From assembly GCF_003853705.1 (NCBI RefSeq), contig NZ_QTQI01000009.1, positions 62,001 to 126,000 on the forward strand: a stretch of DNA of 64,000 bases. Direction: 5' to 3'. This DNA is from Burkholderia sp. Bp8992 (GTDB lineage Bacteria; Pseudomonadota; Gammaproteobacteria; Burkholderiales; Burkholderiaceae). Numbering within the stretch: the stretch's first letter is position 1; each line of letters starts with the position of its first letter. The position numbers were made by a program, and so were the translations under genes. A model generated the notes under the pieces. The model was given only the letters and a program-made list of their open reading frames with translations, did no database searches and was not told where the DNA came from. Below, in pieces: positions 1-9,266 of the stretch.

Positions 1-2238
1 GCGGATCTCGTGCCGCCGCACGCGTATCTCGCGTTCTACTTCTGGCTGCGCGATGCCTATCGCGTCGACGCGGTCATCCATCTCGGCAAGCACGGCAATC
101 TCGAATGGCTGCCGGGCAAGAGCGTCGCGCTGTCCGACGCATGCTGGCCCGACCTCACGCTCGGGCCGCTGCCGCACCTGTATCCGTTCATCGTCAACGA
201 TCCGGGCGAGGGCAGCCAGGCGAAGCGCCGCGCGCAGGCCGTGATCGTCGATCACCTGATGCCGCCGCTCACGCGCGCGGAAAACTACGGTCCGCTGCAG
301 GACCTCGAGCGACAGGTCGACGAATACTACGAGGCGCTGATGGTCGATGCGCGGCGCGCGAAACTGCTGCGCAAGACGATCCTCGCGACGATCGCCGAGC
401 ATCGTCTGCATGACGAACTGAGCGTGTCGCCGCCGCGCGATGCGGGCGACGAGGATGCGCTGCTGACGCGCGTCGATGCATGGCTGTGCGAACTGAAGGA
501 AGCGCAGATTCGCGACGGGCTGCACGTGTTCGGCCTGTCGCCGGCCGATCGCCAGCGCCGCGACACGCTGCTCGCGCTCGCGCGCTTTCCGGTCGGCGAC
601 GGCAAGGGCGCGCGGGCGGGGCTGATCGGCGCGCTGGCGCGCGATCTCGCGCTCGGCGACGACTTCGATCCGCTCGCGGCCGACTGGGCCGCGCCGTGGG
701 GCGGCCCGCGCCCGGCGATCCTGCAGGCGCTCGATGCATCGCCATGGCGCCATGCGGGCGATACGCGCGAGCGGCTCGAACGGCTCGCGCAGCAATGGCT
801 GGACGGGCTGTGCGCGCCCGACGGCAACACGGGCGCCGACGCGACGCCGCCCGGCGCATGGCCCCACACGCTCGCGGTGATCGGGCGCGTCCGCGCGACG
901 CTGCTGCCGGCGCTCGACGCGTGCGGCGGCGAGGAAATGCGCCAGCTGCTGCGCGGGCTCGACGGCCGCTTCGTGCCGCCGGGGCCGAGCGGCTCGCCGT
1001 CGCGCGGCCGCCCCGACGTGCTGCCGACCGGCCGCAACTTCTACTCGGTCGATACACGTGCCGTGCCGACCCAGGCCGCATGGTCGCTCGGCCTGAAATC
1101 CGCGCAGCAACTGATCGAGCGCCATCTGCAAGATCACGGCGACTATCCGCGCGCGATCGGCCTGTCGGTATGGGGCACGGCGACGATGCGCACGGGCGGC
1201 GACGACATCGCGCAGGCATTCGCGCTGCTCGGCGTGCGGCCGAAATGGGCGCACGGCAGCCATCGCGTGACCGACTTCGAGATCCTGCCGATCGAGATCT
1301 TCGACCGGCCGCGCATCGACGTGACGCTGCGCGTGTCGGGCTTCTTCCGCGACGCGTTCCCGAACCTGATGCACCTGTTCGACGCGGCCGTGCAGGCCGT
1401 CGCCGCGCTCGACGAGCCCGAGGAACTGAACCCGATCCGTGCGCGCATCGAGCGCGAACGTGCGAAATGGGTCGCGCAGGGCGTGGCGCCCGACGAAGCG
1501 CGGCGCCGCGCCGGCTGGCGCGTGTTCGGCGCGCGGCCGGGCAGCTACGGCGCGGGCCTGCAGGACCTGATCGACCAGCGCCGCTGGCAGACCGACGCCG
1601 ATCTGGCCGATGCCTACCGCCAATGGGGCGGCCATGCGTATGCGCAGAACAGCGCGGGCGACGCGGCGGCCGACGTATTCGGCGAGCGGCTCGCGACGAT
1701 CGACGTCGTCGTGCAGAACCAGGACAGCCGCGAGCACGACATCCTCGATTCGAACGACTACTACCAGTTCCAGGGCGGGATGACGGCGGCCGTGCGGCAC
1801 CTGTCCGGGCAGCAGCCGAGCATCTATCACGGCGACCATGCGAACCCGGTCGCGCCGAAGATGCGCACGCTGCGCGAGGAAATCGCACGCGTGATCCGCT
1901 CGCGCGTCGTCAACCCGAAATGGCTCGACGGCGTGAAGCGGCACGGCTACAAGGGCGCGGCCGAGATGGCGGCGACCGTCGACTACCTGTACGGCTATGA
2001 CGCGACCGCGCGCGTGCTGTCCGACCACCAGTACGCGCTCGTCGCCGACGCGTACCTGTTCGACGACGCGACTCGCGCGTTCCTCGAACAGCACAACCCG
2101 AAGGCGCTGCACGGCATCTGCGAACGCTTCGTCGAGGCGATGCAGCGCGGCCTGTGGCAGCAGCCGGGCGACTATCGCGAGCGGATCGAGGCGGTCTGGC
2201 TCGCGAGCGAACAACTCCAGGAAGGGGGACGGCGATGA
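1..2238 (+). CDS. cobN: Cobaltochelatase subunit CobN, C-terminal part (5' end outside window)
   Basis: Large subunit of the aerobic cobaltochelatase, which holds hydrogenobyrinic acid a,c-diamide while Co2+ is inserted with ATP hydrolysis by its AAA+ partners. The frame is open from the first base, giving 745 residues; the family usually exceeds 1,200, so about 500 N-terminal residues lie upstream. Visible family signatures include the segment HLGKHGNLEWLPGK near the left edge, LPTGRNFYSVDTRAVPT, a GLSVWGTATMRTGGDD segment and NDYYQFQGGM with a following HLSG. These are typical of the CobN/BchH/ChlH family. The TGA stop overlaps the next start codon (ATGA), so translation is probably coupled to the ChlI/ChlD gene that supplies the motor subunits. 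CobN is preferred over ChlH because a B12 locus follows and no chlorophyll genes are present. Confidence 0.96.
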   Translation, partial: ADLVPPHAYLAFYFWLRDAYRVDAVIHLGKHGNLEWLPGKSVALSDACWPDLTLGPLPHLYPFIVNDPGEGSQAKRRAQAVIVDHLMPPLTRAENYGPLQDLERQVDEYYEALMVDARRAKLLRKTILATIAEHRLHDELSVSPPRDAGDEDALLTRVDAWLCELKEAQIRDGLHVFGLSPADRQRRDTLLALARFPVGDGKGARAGLIGALARDLALGDDFDPLAADWAAPWGGPRPAILQALDASPWRHAGDTRERLERLAQQWLDGLCAPDGNTGADATPPGAWPHTLAVIGRVRATLLPALDACGGEEMRQLLRGLDGRFVPPGPSGSPSRGRPDVLPTGRNFYSVDTRAVPTQAAWSLGLKSAQQLIERHLQDHGDYPRAIGLSVWGTATMRTGGDDIAQAFALLGVRPKWAHGSHRVTDFEILPIEIFDRPRIDVTLRVSGFFRDAFPNLMHLFDAAVQAVAALDEPEELNPIRARIERERAKWVAQGVAPDEARRRAGWRVFGARPGSYGAGLQDLIDQRRWQTDADLADAYRQWGGHAYAQNSAGDAAADVFGERLATIDVVVQNQDSREHDILDSNDYYQFQGGMTAAVRHLSGQQPSIYHGDHANPVAPKMRTLREEIARVIRSRVVNPKWLDGVKRHGYKGAAEMAATVDYLYGYDATARVLSDHQYALVADAYLFDDATRAFLEQHNPKALHGICERFVEAMQRGLWQQPGDYRERIEAVWLASEQLQEGGRR

Positions 2239-3311
2239 CCGATCCGACGATGCACCGCGCCCGCGCGGTTTTTCCGTTTGCGGCGCTCGTCGCGCAGGAC
2301 GCGCTGCAGCAGGCGCTGCTGCTCGCCGCGATCGACCCGTCGCTCGGCGGCGTGCTCGTGAGCGGGCCGCGCGGCACCGCGAAATCGACCGCCGCGCGCG
2401 GCCTGGCGGAACTGCTGCCTGAAGGGCAATTCGTCACGCTGCCGCTGTCGGCGAGCGACGAGCAGGTGACGGGCACGCTCGATCTCGCGCATGCGCTGGC
2501 CGAAAACGGCGTGCGCTTCCGGCCGGGCCTGCTCGCGCGTGCGCACCTCGGCGTGTTGTACGTCGACGAAGTGAACCTGCTCGCCGACGGCCTCGTCGAT
2601 ACGCTGCTGGACGTCGCCGCGAGTGGCGTGAATATCGTCGAGCGCGATGGCGTGTCGCACGCGCACGACGCGCGCTTCGTGCTCGTCGGCACGATGAATC
2701 CCGAGGAGGGCGAGTTGCGCCCGCAACTGCTCGACCGCTTCGGGCTGATGGTCGAACTGGAGAACTGTTTCGACGCCGCGCAGCGCGAGCGGATCGTGAA
2801 GGCACGGCTCGCGTTCGATCTCGACCCGGACGCATTTCGCGCGCGTCATGCTTCCGCGCAGCGTGAACTCGGCAACCGGATTCATGCCGCGCGTGCGCGG
2901 CTGGCGACGCTGGATTTCGACGATGCGGTTCATGCACGCGTCAGCGCGCTGTGCATCGCCGCGGCCGTCGACGGGCTGCGCGCCGATCTCGTGATACTGC
3001 GCGCCGCGCGCGCACTGGCTGCGCTCGAGCAGGCCGATGCGGTGACGGTGTCGCATGTCGAGCGCGTGGCGGAAGCGGTGCTGCGGCACCGGCGCCATGC
3101 CGGTACGCCGCCGTCGCACGGATCGTCGCAGCACGGTGGCGAGCGCGATGCTCATTCGCCGCCGGATGCACGCCGGCAGTCCGGCAACCGGCACGGCGAG
3201 ACACAAGGCGATGCATCGGCATCCCAGGGCGACTGGGGCTACTTGCCGCCCGAGCCGGCCGGCCTGCGCGACGTCAAGAGCGTGGTGCCGCTGCCGCTAA
3301 AAAAACGCTGA
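2235..3311 (+). CDS. ChlI-like AAA+ chelatase subunit (zero-frame product of the chlI/chlD gene)
   Basis: AAA+ motor of the cobalt chelatase, 358 aa from an ATG overlapping the cobN stop. Walker A is GPRGTAKST (residues 44-52), Walker B is VLYVDE (about 107-112), and the sensor/arginine-finger segment GTMNPEEGELRPQLLDRF lies near 152-169, all typical of the ChlI/BchI/ChlD N-terminal module. The last 60 residues are a low-complexity, His/Ser/Gly-rich linker, as found in ChlD between AAA+ and VWA modules. The zero frame stops just after a run of seven A residues. The VWA half of ChlD continues without interruption in the -1 frame, so this is best read as the short product of one gene that makes both small and medium subunits. 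No separate small-subunit gene is visible here. Confidence 0.9.
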   Translation: MTDPTMHRARAVFPFAALVAQDALQQALLLAAIDPSLGGVLVSGPRGTAKSTAARGLAELLPEGQFVTLPLSASDEQVTGTLDLAHALAENGVRFRPGLLARAHLGVLYVDEVNLLADGLVDTLLDVAASGVNIVERDGVSHAHDARFVLVGTMNPEEGELRPQLLDRFGLMVELENCFDAAQRERIVKARLAFDLDPDAFRARHASAQRELGNRIHAARARLATLDFDDAVHARVSALCIAAAVDGLRADLVILRAARALAALEQADAVTVSHVERVAEAVLRHRRHAGTPPSHGSSQHGGERDAHSPPDARRQSGNRHGETQGDASASQGDWGYLPPEPAGLRDVKSVVPLPLKKR

Positions 3312-3359
3312 GCCATCGAGCCGGCGCCGCCGCGAACGCCGTTCGCGGTCCTCGATGGC
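3299..3359 (+). promoter_or_regulatory. Programmed -1 ribosomal frameshift signal in chlD (A7 slippery site plus stem-loop)
   Basis: The heptamer A-AAA-AAA occupies 3299-3305, in phase with the zero-frame codons CTA AAA AAA CGC TGA, as needed for tandem -1 slippage. Six bases downstream begins a nested hairpin. A perfect 9-bp outer stem pairs GCCATCGAG (3312-3320) with CTCGATGGC (3351-3359). A perfect 8-bp inner stem pairs CCGCGAAC (3330-3337) with GTTCGCGG (3341-3348) around a GCC loop. Slippery run, 6-nt spacer, strong hairpin and a zero-frame stop inside the spacer form a textbook -1 arrangement. Frameshifting in chlD genes of cobalamin producers that lack a separate small-subunit gene is described in the literature. 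Transcriptional slippage on the A run is the main alternative. Confidence 0.85.
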
Positions 3360-3988
3360 AGGCAGGCGCGGCCGCGCGCGTACCGGGTGCGGTACGCGCC
3401 GGCACGGCCGTCGCGTGGCCGGCGACGCTCGCCGCGAAACGTGTCGGCAAGCTGCATCACGATCATCTGCGCTTCCGGAAGCGCGCGGGCACGCCGCATG
3501 CGCTGCATTGCTTCGTGCTCGACTGTTCGGCGTCGATGCTGTCGCACGACCGGCTCGCGCTCGCGAAGGGGCTGATCGTCGCGTATTTCGACCAGGCCGC
3601 GCGCGACCGCGTCGAAACCGCGCTGATCTGCTTCGGCGGTCAGGGCGCCGCCCGGCGATTCGGCCCGGCCGTGCCGCGCTGGTGGAATGCGCGCTGGCTC
3701 GAACCCGTGGACGGCGGCGGCGGCACGCCGCTCGCTGACGGCATCGCGGCGGCCGCGCAACTGCTCGCGCGCGATGCGCGGCGCGCGCCCGGCAAGCAGC
3801 GCTGGCTGTGGGTGCTGTCCGACGGGCGCACCCGCGAGACGCCGGCCAAGCCCGCGGCGGCCGATCACGTCGTATTCGTCGACTTCGACGATGCGGCCGT
3901 GCGGATCGGGCAGGGCGCGCGGCTCGCCGCCGCATGGGGCGCGCAGTGGACAACGGCCGACGCGCTTCGCACGGATCTTGCGGGCTGA
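3305..3988 (+). CDS. chlD: ChlD C-terminal half: von Willebrand factor A domain, reached by -1 frameshift
   Basis: This is the medium-subunit part of the cobaltochelatase. Joined to the preceding AAA+ module by a -1 shift at the A7 run, it gives a protein of about 584 aa, a normal ChlD length. The segment holds a VWA/integrin-I fold with the MIDAS motif DCSAS in CFVLDCSASM, the later TPLADGI and WVLSDGRT strands, and a C-terminal LRTDLAG. The linker contains the conserved GKLHHDHLRFRKRAGTPHA block that precedes VWA in this family. No start codon with a credible ribosome-binding site exists in this frame near the domain boundary, so independent translation is unlikely. VWA MIDAS contacts are thought to link AAA+ rings to CobN. 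A plain inactivating frameshift is the alternative, but the shift falls exactly on a slippery site. Confidence 0.85.
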   Translation, partial: TLSHRAGAAANAVRGPRWQAGAAARVPGAVRAGTAVAWPATLAAKRVGKLHHDHLRFRKRAGTPHALHCFVLDCSASMLSHDRLALAKGLIVAYFDQAARDRVETALICFGGQGAARRFGPAVPRWWNARWLEPVDGGGGTPLADGIAAAAQLLARDARRAPGKQRWLWVLSDGRTRETPAKPAAADHVVFVDFDDAAVRIGQGARLAAAWGAQWTTADALRTDLAG

Positions 3989-4050
3989 TGGCCGGCCGGC
4001 GGTGCGTTATGATCGCCGCTTCTGCTTTCTGCCCACTGGAACAACCCGCC

Positions 4051-4503
4051 ATGCAAGTACTGGTCGATGCCGACGCGTGTCCCGCCGTCATCAAGGACAT
4101 GCTGTTTCGCGCCGCGCGTCGTGCCGAAATCTGCGTGACGCTGGTCGCGAACCAGTTCCTGCGCACGCCGCCGTCGCCGTTCATCAAGGCGATCCAGGTG
4201 CCGGCCGGCTTCGACGTGGCTGACGCACGCATCGTCGAACTGGCGGAAGCCGGCGACCTCGTGATCACGGCCGACATCCCGCTGGCCGCCGCCGTCCTCG
4301 ACAAGGGCGCGCAGGCGCTCGACCCGCGCGGCAACTGGTTCAGCCGCGAGAACATCGAGGAACGCCTGTCGACGCGCGCGATGATGGACCAGTTGCGCAG
4401 CGCGGGCATCGACACGGGCGGGCCGGCGCCGTTCAGCGCGCGCGACGGCAAGGCGTTTGCGTCGCAACTCGACCGGTTCCTGGCGCGGCACGGCAAGCCG
4501 TAA
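4051..4503 (+). CDS. YaiI/YqxD family protein (UPF0178)
   Basis: A 150-aa protein of the YaiI/YqxD (DUF188) family, a PIN/NYN-like fold of unknown cellular role. The N-terminus MQVLVDADACPAVIK is the family hallmark: clustered acidic residues (D6, D8) resemble a nuclease metal site. Further hallmarks are VANQ, a VPAGFDVADARI segment, GDLVITADIPLA and the DPRGNWFSRENIEERLSTR block. The ATG beginning MQVLVDADA matches the usual family N-terminus, so upstream in-frame codons were not used. It follows the chelatase genes by 62 bp on the same strand and could be cotranscribed, but has no known link to cobalamin. Confidence 0.93.
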   Translation: MQVLVDADACPAVIKDMLFRAARRAEICVTLVANQFLRTPPSPFIKAIQVPAGFDVADARIVELAEAGDLVITADIPLAAAVLDKGAQALDPRGNWFSRENIEERLSTRAMMDQLRSAGIDTGGPAPFSARDGKAFASQLDRFLARHGKP

Positions 4504-4597
4504 TCGACGGCGCGTTTGGGCGGCCAGGCCGAACCGGGGTGCGGTTTTCTGCCGACGCTGATATCGTGGCACGAACCCCCAACACAGGAGCGTACGC

Positions 4598-5170
4598 GTG
4601 TCACCGACCCAACTTCTCGTTCCCACCTATACGCAGATGCTGCGCGCGCAATCCGCATGGCTCGACAAGGCCGTCGCGCACCGGCAGGCCACGGGCGCCG
4701 AGCCCGACGCGGTGATGACGCTGAAGCTCGCGCCCGACATGTATCCGCTCGCCGCCCAGGTGCGGTTCTCGTGCTTCCAGGCGATGGAGCCCGTCTACCG
4801 GCTGCGCGGCGAAGCGCTGCCGGCGGCGCTGCTGGCATTGCGCGAGGCAGGATGGAACGCGGATGCGCAGCCCGGCTCGCCGGACGACGCGCAGGCGATC
4901 ATCGCCGGCACGCTGGCCTTTCTCGGCGAACTCGCACCGGATGCGCTCGACGGCGGCACCGCGCGGCCGATCGCGCTCGAACTGCCGAACGGGATCGCGT
5001 TCGACATGACGGGTGAACAGTACGCACGCGACTGGGCACTGCCGCAGTTCTACTTCCACGCGATCGCCGCGTACGCGATCCTGCGCCATCACGGCGTCGA
5101 GCTCGGCAAGGCCGACTACGTGCCGCACATGCTCGCGTACGTGCGGCCCGGTACGATTCCGCAAGGTTGA
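4598..5170 (+). CDS. DUF1993 family protein
   Basis: A 190-aa protein resembling the DUF1993 family, which has a helical, DinB-like fold but no established reaction. GTG is chosen as start because CAGGAG sits seven bases upstream and the N-terminus MSPTQLLVPTYTQMLRAQ looks native. Typical features are an early TYxQML segment, DMYPLAAQVRF, a FDMTGEQYARDWALPQFYFH block and a closing VPHMLAYVRPG. No signal peptide or membrane segment is visible, so it should be cytoplasmic. It stands alone between the YaiI homologue and the broken phosphatase gene. The function is unknown; the family call rests on recalled motif layout. Confidence 0.85.
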   Translation: MSPTQLLVPTYTQMLRAQSAWLDKAVAHRQATGAEPDAVMTLKLAPDMYPLAAQVRFSCFQAMEPVYRLRGEALPAALLALREAGWNADAQPGSPDDAQAIIAGTLAFLGELAPDALDGGTARPIALELPNGIAFDMTGEQYARDWALPQFYFHAIAAYAILRHHGVELGKADYVPHMLAYVRPGTIPQG

Positions 5171-5201
5171 GCGGGCCGTCATCGGGGCACCGCGACGCGA
5201 T

Positions 5202-5526
5202 ATGACACGGGCACTGTTCATCTGCAGCTGCAACCGGCTGCGCAGCCCGACGGCGGAAGCCGTGTTCGCCTCGTGGCCCGGCATCGAAACCGACTCCGCG
5301 GGCCTCGCGCCCGACGCGGATGCGCGGCTTTCCACCGAGCAGCTCGACTGGGCGGACATCGTGTTCGTGATGGAGCGCGCACCAGGCACGGCTGTCGACG
5401 CTGTTCGGTGCGCACCTGAAAGGCAAGAAGATCGTCTGCCTCGACATTCCCGACTGCTACGCGTTCATGCAGCCCGAACTCGTCGCGTTGCTCGAACGCA
5501 AGGCCGGCCCGTTCCTGCGCGAGTGA
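5202..5526 (+). pseudogene. COG4551-type low-molecular-weight protein-tyrosine phosphatase, frameshifted
   Basis: The N-terminal half reads LFICSCNRLRSPTAEAVF, matching the CX5R-S phosphatase-like P-loop of the small COG4551 family, then DWADIVFVMERA. The reading frame is lost there. The expected C-terminal half (LSTLFGAHLKGKK, VCLDIPDCYAFM, ending AGPFLRE) continues in another frame to a TGA at 5524-5526. A net +1/-2 change in the GC dinucleotide run near 5374-5380 explains the break. Restoring one GC unit would give MERAHQARLSTLF, the natural family sequence, and an intact protein of about 108 residues. The rest is well conserved, so this is either a very recent inactivation, a phase-variable slip, or a sequencing error in a GC repeat. 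Confidence 0.75.
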
Positions 5527-5553
5527 CCGGCACCGGCTTGGGCGGCACCGCCG

Positions 5554-5976
5554 TCAACGAAGCGGGTCGTTCACGATCGCCGAAAAACAGTCGAGACGCA
5601 GCAGTTCGATGATCTTGCGCGTCGGCACGCTCGCATGGAGCGTATCGAGCCGGTCGACGGTGAACCACTTGCAGCGTGCGATCTCGTTGCTCGCGCGCGG
5701 CGTCAGGTGCGCGGGCACCTCCGCCACGAACACGTGATGGAGTTTGGTCAGTCCGCCGAACTGCACCGCATAGTCGAGCACGAGCCCCTCCAGCCGCGTT
5801 TCCTCGGCCAACTCCCGCTGCGCGGCTTCGAGCGGCGTCTCGCCGCGCCGGATCGTGCCGCCCGGCAGCGACCAGCGCGATGCCGTGCGGGCGACCAGCA
5901 GCACGCTGCGGCGCTGGCGGCACACGATCGTGGCGCGCTCCTTGGTGACGGCGAGGGTATCCGGCCCGGTGCTCAT
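5554..5976 (-). CDS. NUDIX hydrolase
   Basis: A 140-aa NUDIX-fold pyrophosphohydrolase, probably acting on a nucleoside diphosphate derivative. The Nudix box is at residues 40-62: G-TIRRG-E, seven residues, then RELAEET, so the metal-binding REXXEE glutamates are present; the later glycine of the consensus is replaced by Arg. The preceding SRWSLPGG strand is typical of the family. The start at 5976 (MSTGPDTLAV) is preferred because most relatives start shortly before this strand; a GTG 39 bases further upstream is possible. Neither has a strong ribosome-binding site. It is convergent with the broken phosphatase. The substrate cannot be told from sequence. Confidence 0.9.
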   Translation of the reverse strand: MSTGPDTLAVTKERATIVCRQRRSVLLVARTASRWSLPGGTIRRGETPLEAAQRELAEETRLEGLVLDYAVQFGGLTKLHHVFVAEVPAHLTPRASNEIARCKWFTVDRLDTLHASVPTRKIIELLRLDCFSAIVNDPLR

Positions 5977-6126
5977 GTTCGGCAAAACAGGTGCTGAATC
6001 GTGGAGAAGGTGCACGCCGGCGGCCGGTGGTCCGGCAGCGGGCCGCGGCGGCGTATAGGCCGCCGCACGGATGTTACCGGCCGTTCATGACAGTTCCGTG
6101 CACGGCGCAGCGCGCCGGGTGCCGCA

Positions 6127-6387
6127 TCACGCGTGTGTGTAGATCCCGCTGCGCACCGGCTTCGCGTGGCGCGAATGGCGACGCGTGTGAACGGCGCGCC
6201 GATGATGCGGCGATGGCGCCGTCGCGTGCCGGCGCGCAGGCGCCGGCCGGGCGGTGGGTGCACCGGCCTGCGGTGCGACGCCCGGCATCCCGGTTTGTCC
6301 CTCGCCAAAGTGAAAAGTCTGATTTTGCGCGTGCGCGACGCCGAGCGTCGACGCCAGCACGAAGGCCGCCAGCCACATCCGTTTCAT
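6127..6387 (-). CDS. Small secreted His/Arg/Pro-rich protein
   Basis: An 86-aa protein with a clear Sec signal peptide: MKRMW, hydrophobic core LAAFVLASTLGV, and an AHA cleavage motif. The mature part is low-complexity and rich in Ala, Pro, Arg and His, including HHRRAVHTRRHSRHAK, so it is strongly basic and could bind metal or nucleic acid in the periplasm. AAGGCGGA lies upstream of the ATG. No family was recognised. The signal peptide and ribosome-binding site argue it is real rather than a chance frame, though low-complexity content lowers confidence. It stands alone, with about 150 bp to the NUDIX gene. Confidence 0.65.
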   Translation of the reverse strand: MKRMWLAAFVLASTLGVAHAQNQTFHFGEGQTGMPGVAPQAGAPTARPAPARRHATAPSPHHRRAVHTRRHSRHAKPVRSGIYTHA

Positions 6388-6531
6388 GAAAATTCCGCCT
6401 TGCTTTTGTCAGTTGAACGTCGTTCGCCAGCTTAGCGAAGGGCGGGGCGCCACCGCAACCGGCCCGCGTTCGGTGTCGTCTCCACTTGCGATCGGCGACG
6501 TTATCCGCCCGGCAGTCGGGTGCATCCGGGC

Positions 6532-6569
6532 TTGACAATGTAATTCCTGGGTGTGAATATAAATTCACA
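6532..6569 (+). promoter_or_regulatory. Putative promoter with overlapping 18-bp operator palindrome
   Basis: TTGACA (6532-6537) is separated by 17 bp from GAATAT (6555-6560), a good -35 with a poor -10. Overlapping the -10 is the palindrome TGTGAATATAAATTCACA (6552-6569), with 7-bp perfect arms and a 4-bp centre, in an unusually AT-rich patch. It lies about 100 bp before the CoA-transferase operon, which ends in an IclR-family regulator gene; that protein is the natural candidate binder. Confidence 0.55.
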
Positions 6570-6664
6570 TACAAGAATTATTCATCGAGTCCGGAGGGTT
6601 ACGCGCCAGGAGCGCCGACCGCCGGAACCGACAGTCCGATCAACCGGAACCAGGAGCGGGACGC

Positions 6665-7825
6665 ATGGCGGAACACGAGCAACAGGGCGCGCTGGCGGGA
6701 TTGCGCATCATCGACCTGTCGCGGGTGCTGGGCGGCCCGTACGCGACGCAGATCCTCGCCGACCACGGCGCTGAGGTGATCAAGGTCGAACCGCCGTCCG
6801 GCGACGAGACGCGTACCTGGGGGCCGCCGTTCGACGGCGACACCGCGTCGTATTTCCTCGGCGTGAACCGCAACAAGCTCGGTATCGCGCTCGACCTGAC
6901 GCAACCGGCCGACCGCGAGCGGCTGCTCGGCCTGCTCGAGCACGCGGACGCCATCGTCGAGAACTTCAAGATCGGCACGATGGAGCGCTGGGGGCTCGGT
7001 TTCGATGCGCTGCATGCGCGGTTTCCGCGCCTCGTCCATTGCCGCGTGTCGGGTTTCGGCGCGGACGGCCCGCTCGGCGGGCTGCCCGGCTACGACGCGG
7101 CCGTGCAGGCGCTCGCGGGGTTGATGAGTGTCAATGGCGAAGCGGGCGGCGCACCGCTGCGCGTCGGCGTGCCGATCGTCGATCTCGTCACGGGGCTGAA
7201 CGCGGCGCTCGGCGTGCTGATGGCGCTGCGCGAGCGCGATGCGAGCGGCCGCGGCCAGTTCGTCGAATCGACGCTGTTCGACTGCGCGCTGTCGATCCTG
7301 CATCCGCATACGCCGAACTTCTTCCATTCGGGCAACGCGCCCGTGCGCACCGGCAACGCGCATCCGAACATCACGCCGTACGACAGCTTCCCGACGGCGG
7401 GCGTCGACATCTTCCTGGCGGTCGGCAACAACGGGCAGTTCGCGGCGCTGTGCGACGTGCTCGGCACGCGCGGCTGGCTCGACGATCCGCGTTTCGTCGA
7501 CAACCGCGCGCGCAGCGCGAACCGCGCCGCACTGCGTGCACTGCTCGAAGCGGCACTGGCCGCCCACGACGGTGCAGCGCTCGCCGAGCAGCTGATGCGC
7601 CGCGGCGTGCCGTGCGCGCCGGTACTCGGGCTCGATGCGGCACTCGATCATCCGCATGTCGCGCATCGGGAGATGAAGGTCGAGCTGGGCCGACATCGCG
7701 GCATCGCGTCGCCGATCAAGCTCGGCCGTACGCCGGCGACGTACCGCCGGCCGCCGCCCGCGCTGAACGAACACGCGGCGCAGGTGTTTGCGGACGACGA
7801 CAACCACAACGACCACCGGGACTGA
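6665..7825 (+). CDS. CaiB/BaiF family (class III) CoA transferase
   Basis: A 386-aa family III CoA transferase, moving CoA between an acyl-CoA and a carboxylic acid. It opens with LAGLRIIDLSRVLGGPYATQ, carries the ADHGAEVIKVE and YFLGVNRNK blocks typical of CaiB/BaiF/formyl-CoA transferases, and has the likely nucleophilic aspartate D173 in PIVDLVTG. CAGGAGCGGGACGC precedes the ATG. It heads a same-strand group with a CitMHS carrier, an acyl-CoA dehydrogenase and an IclR regulator. The likely scheme is uptake of a di- or tricarboxylate, CoA activation here, then alpha,beta-oxidation. The exact acid is unknown. Confidence 0.93.
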   Translation: MAEHEQQGALAGLRIIDLSRVLGGPYATQILADHGAEVIKVEPPSGDETRTWGPPFDGDTASYFLGVNRNKLGIALDLTQPADRERLLGLLEHADAIVENFKIGTMERWGLGFDALHARFPRLVHCRVSGFGADGPLGGLPGYDAAVQALAGLMSVNGEAGGAPLRVGVPIVDLVTGLNAALGVLMALRERDASGRGQFVESTLFDCALSILHPHTPNFFHSGNAPVRTGNAHPNITPYDSFPTAGVDIFLAVGNNGQFAALCDVLGTRGWLDDPRFVDNRARSANRAALRALLEAALAAHDGAALAEQLMRRGVPCAPVLGLDAALDHPHVAHREMKVELGRHRGIASPIKLGRTPATYRRPPPALNEHAAQVFADDDNHNDHRD

Positions 7826-7927
7826 CCGGCATCGCGGCCGCCGGCCGCGCGGACCGGCACGCCATCATTCGGACATCCCGCCGGCTCGCGCACGAACGAC
7901 GCATGCCGGCTGAAGAGGAGACGCATC

Positions 7928-9229
<1,302 letters not shown>

Positions 9230-9266
9230 ACGGCCGAGCCGTTCACGTTCCCCGGGAGAGCAGTCC

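Noticed and set aside
269-1888. Long Arg/Ala/Ser-rich minus-strand frame inside cobN
   Set aside because: Composition shadow of the high-GC plus-strand gene; no family, start or ribosome-binding support.
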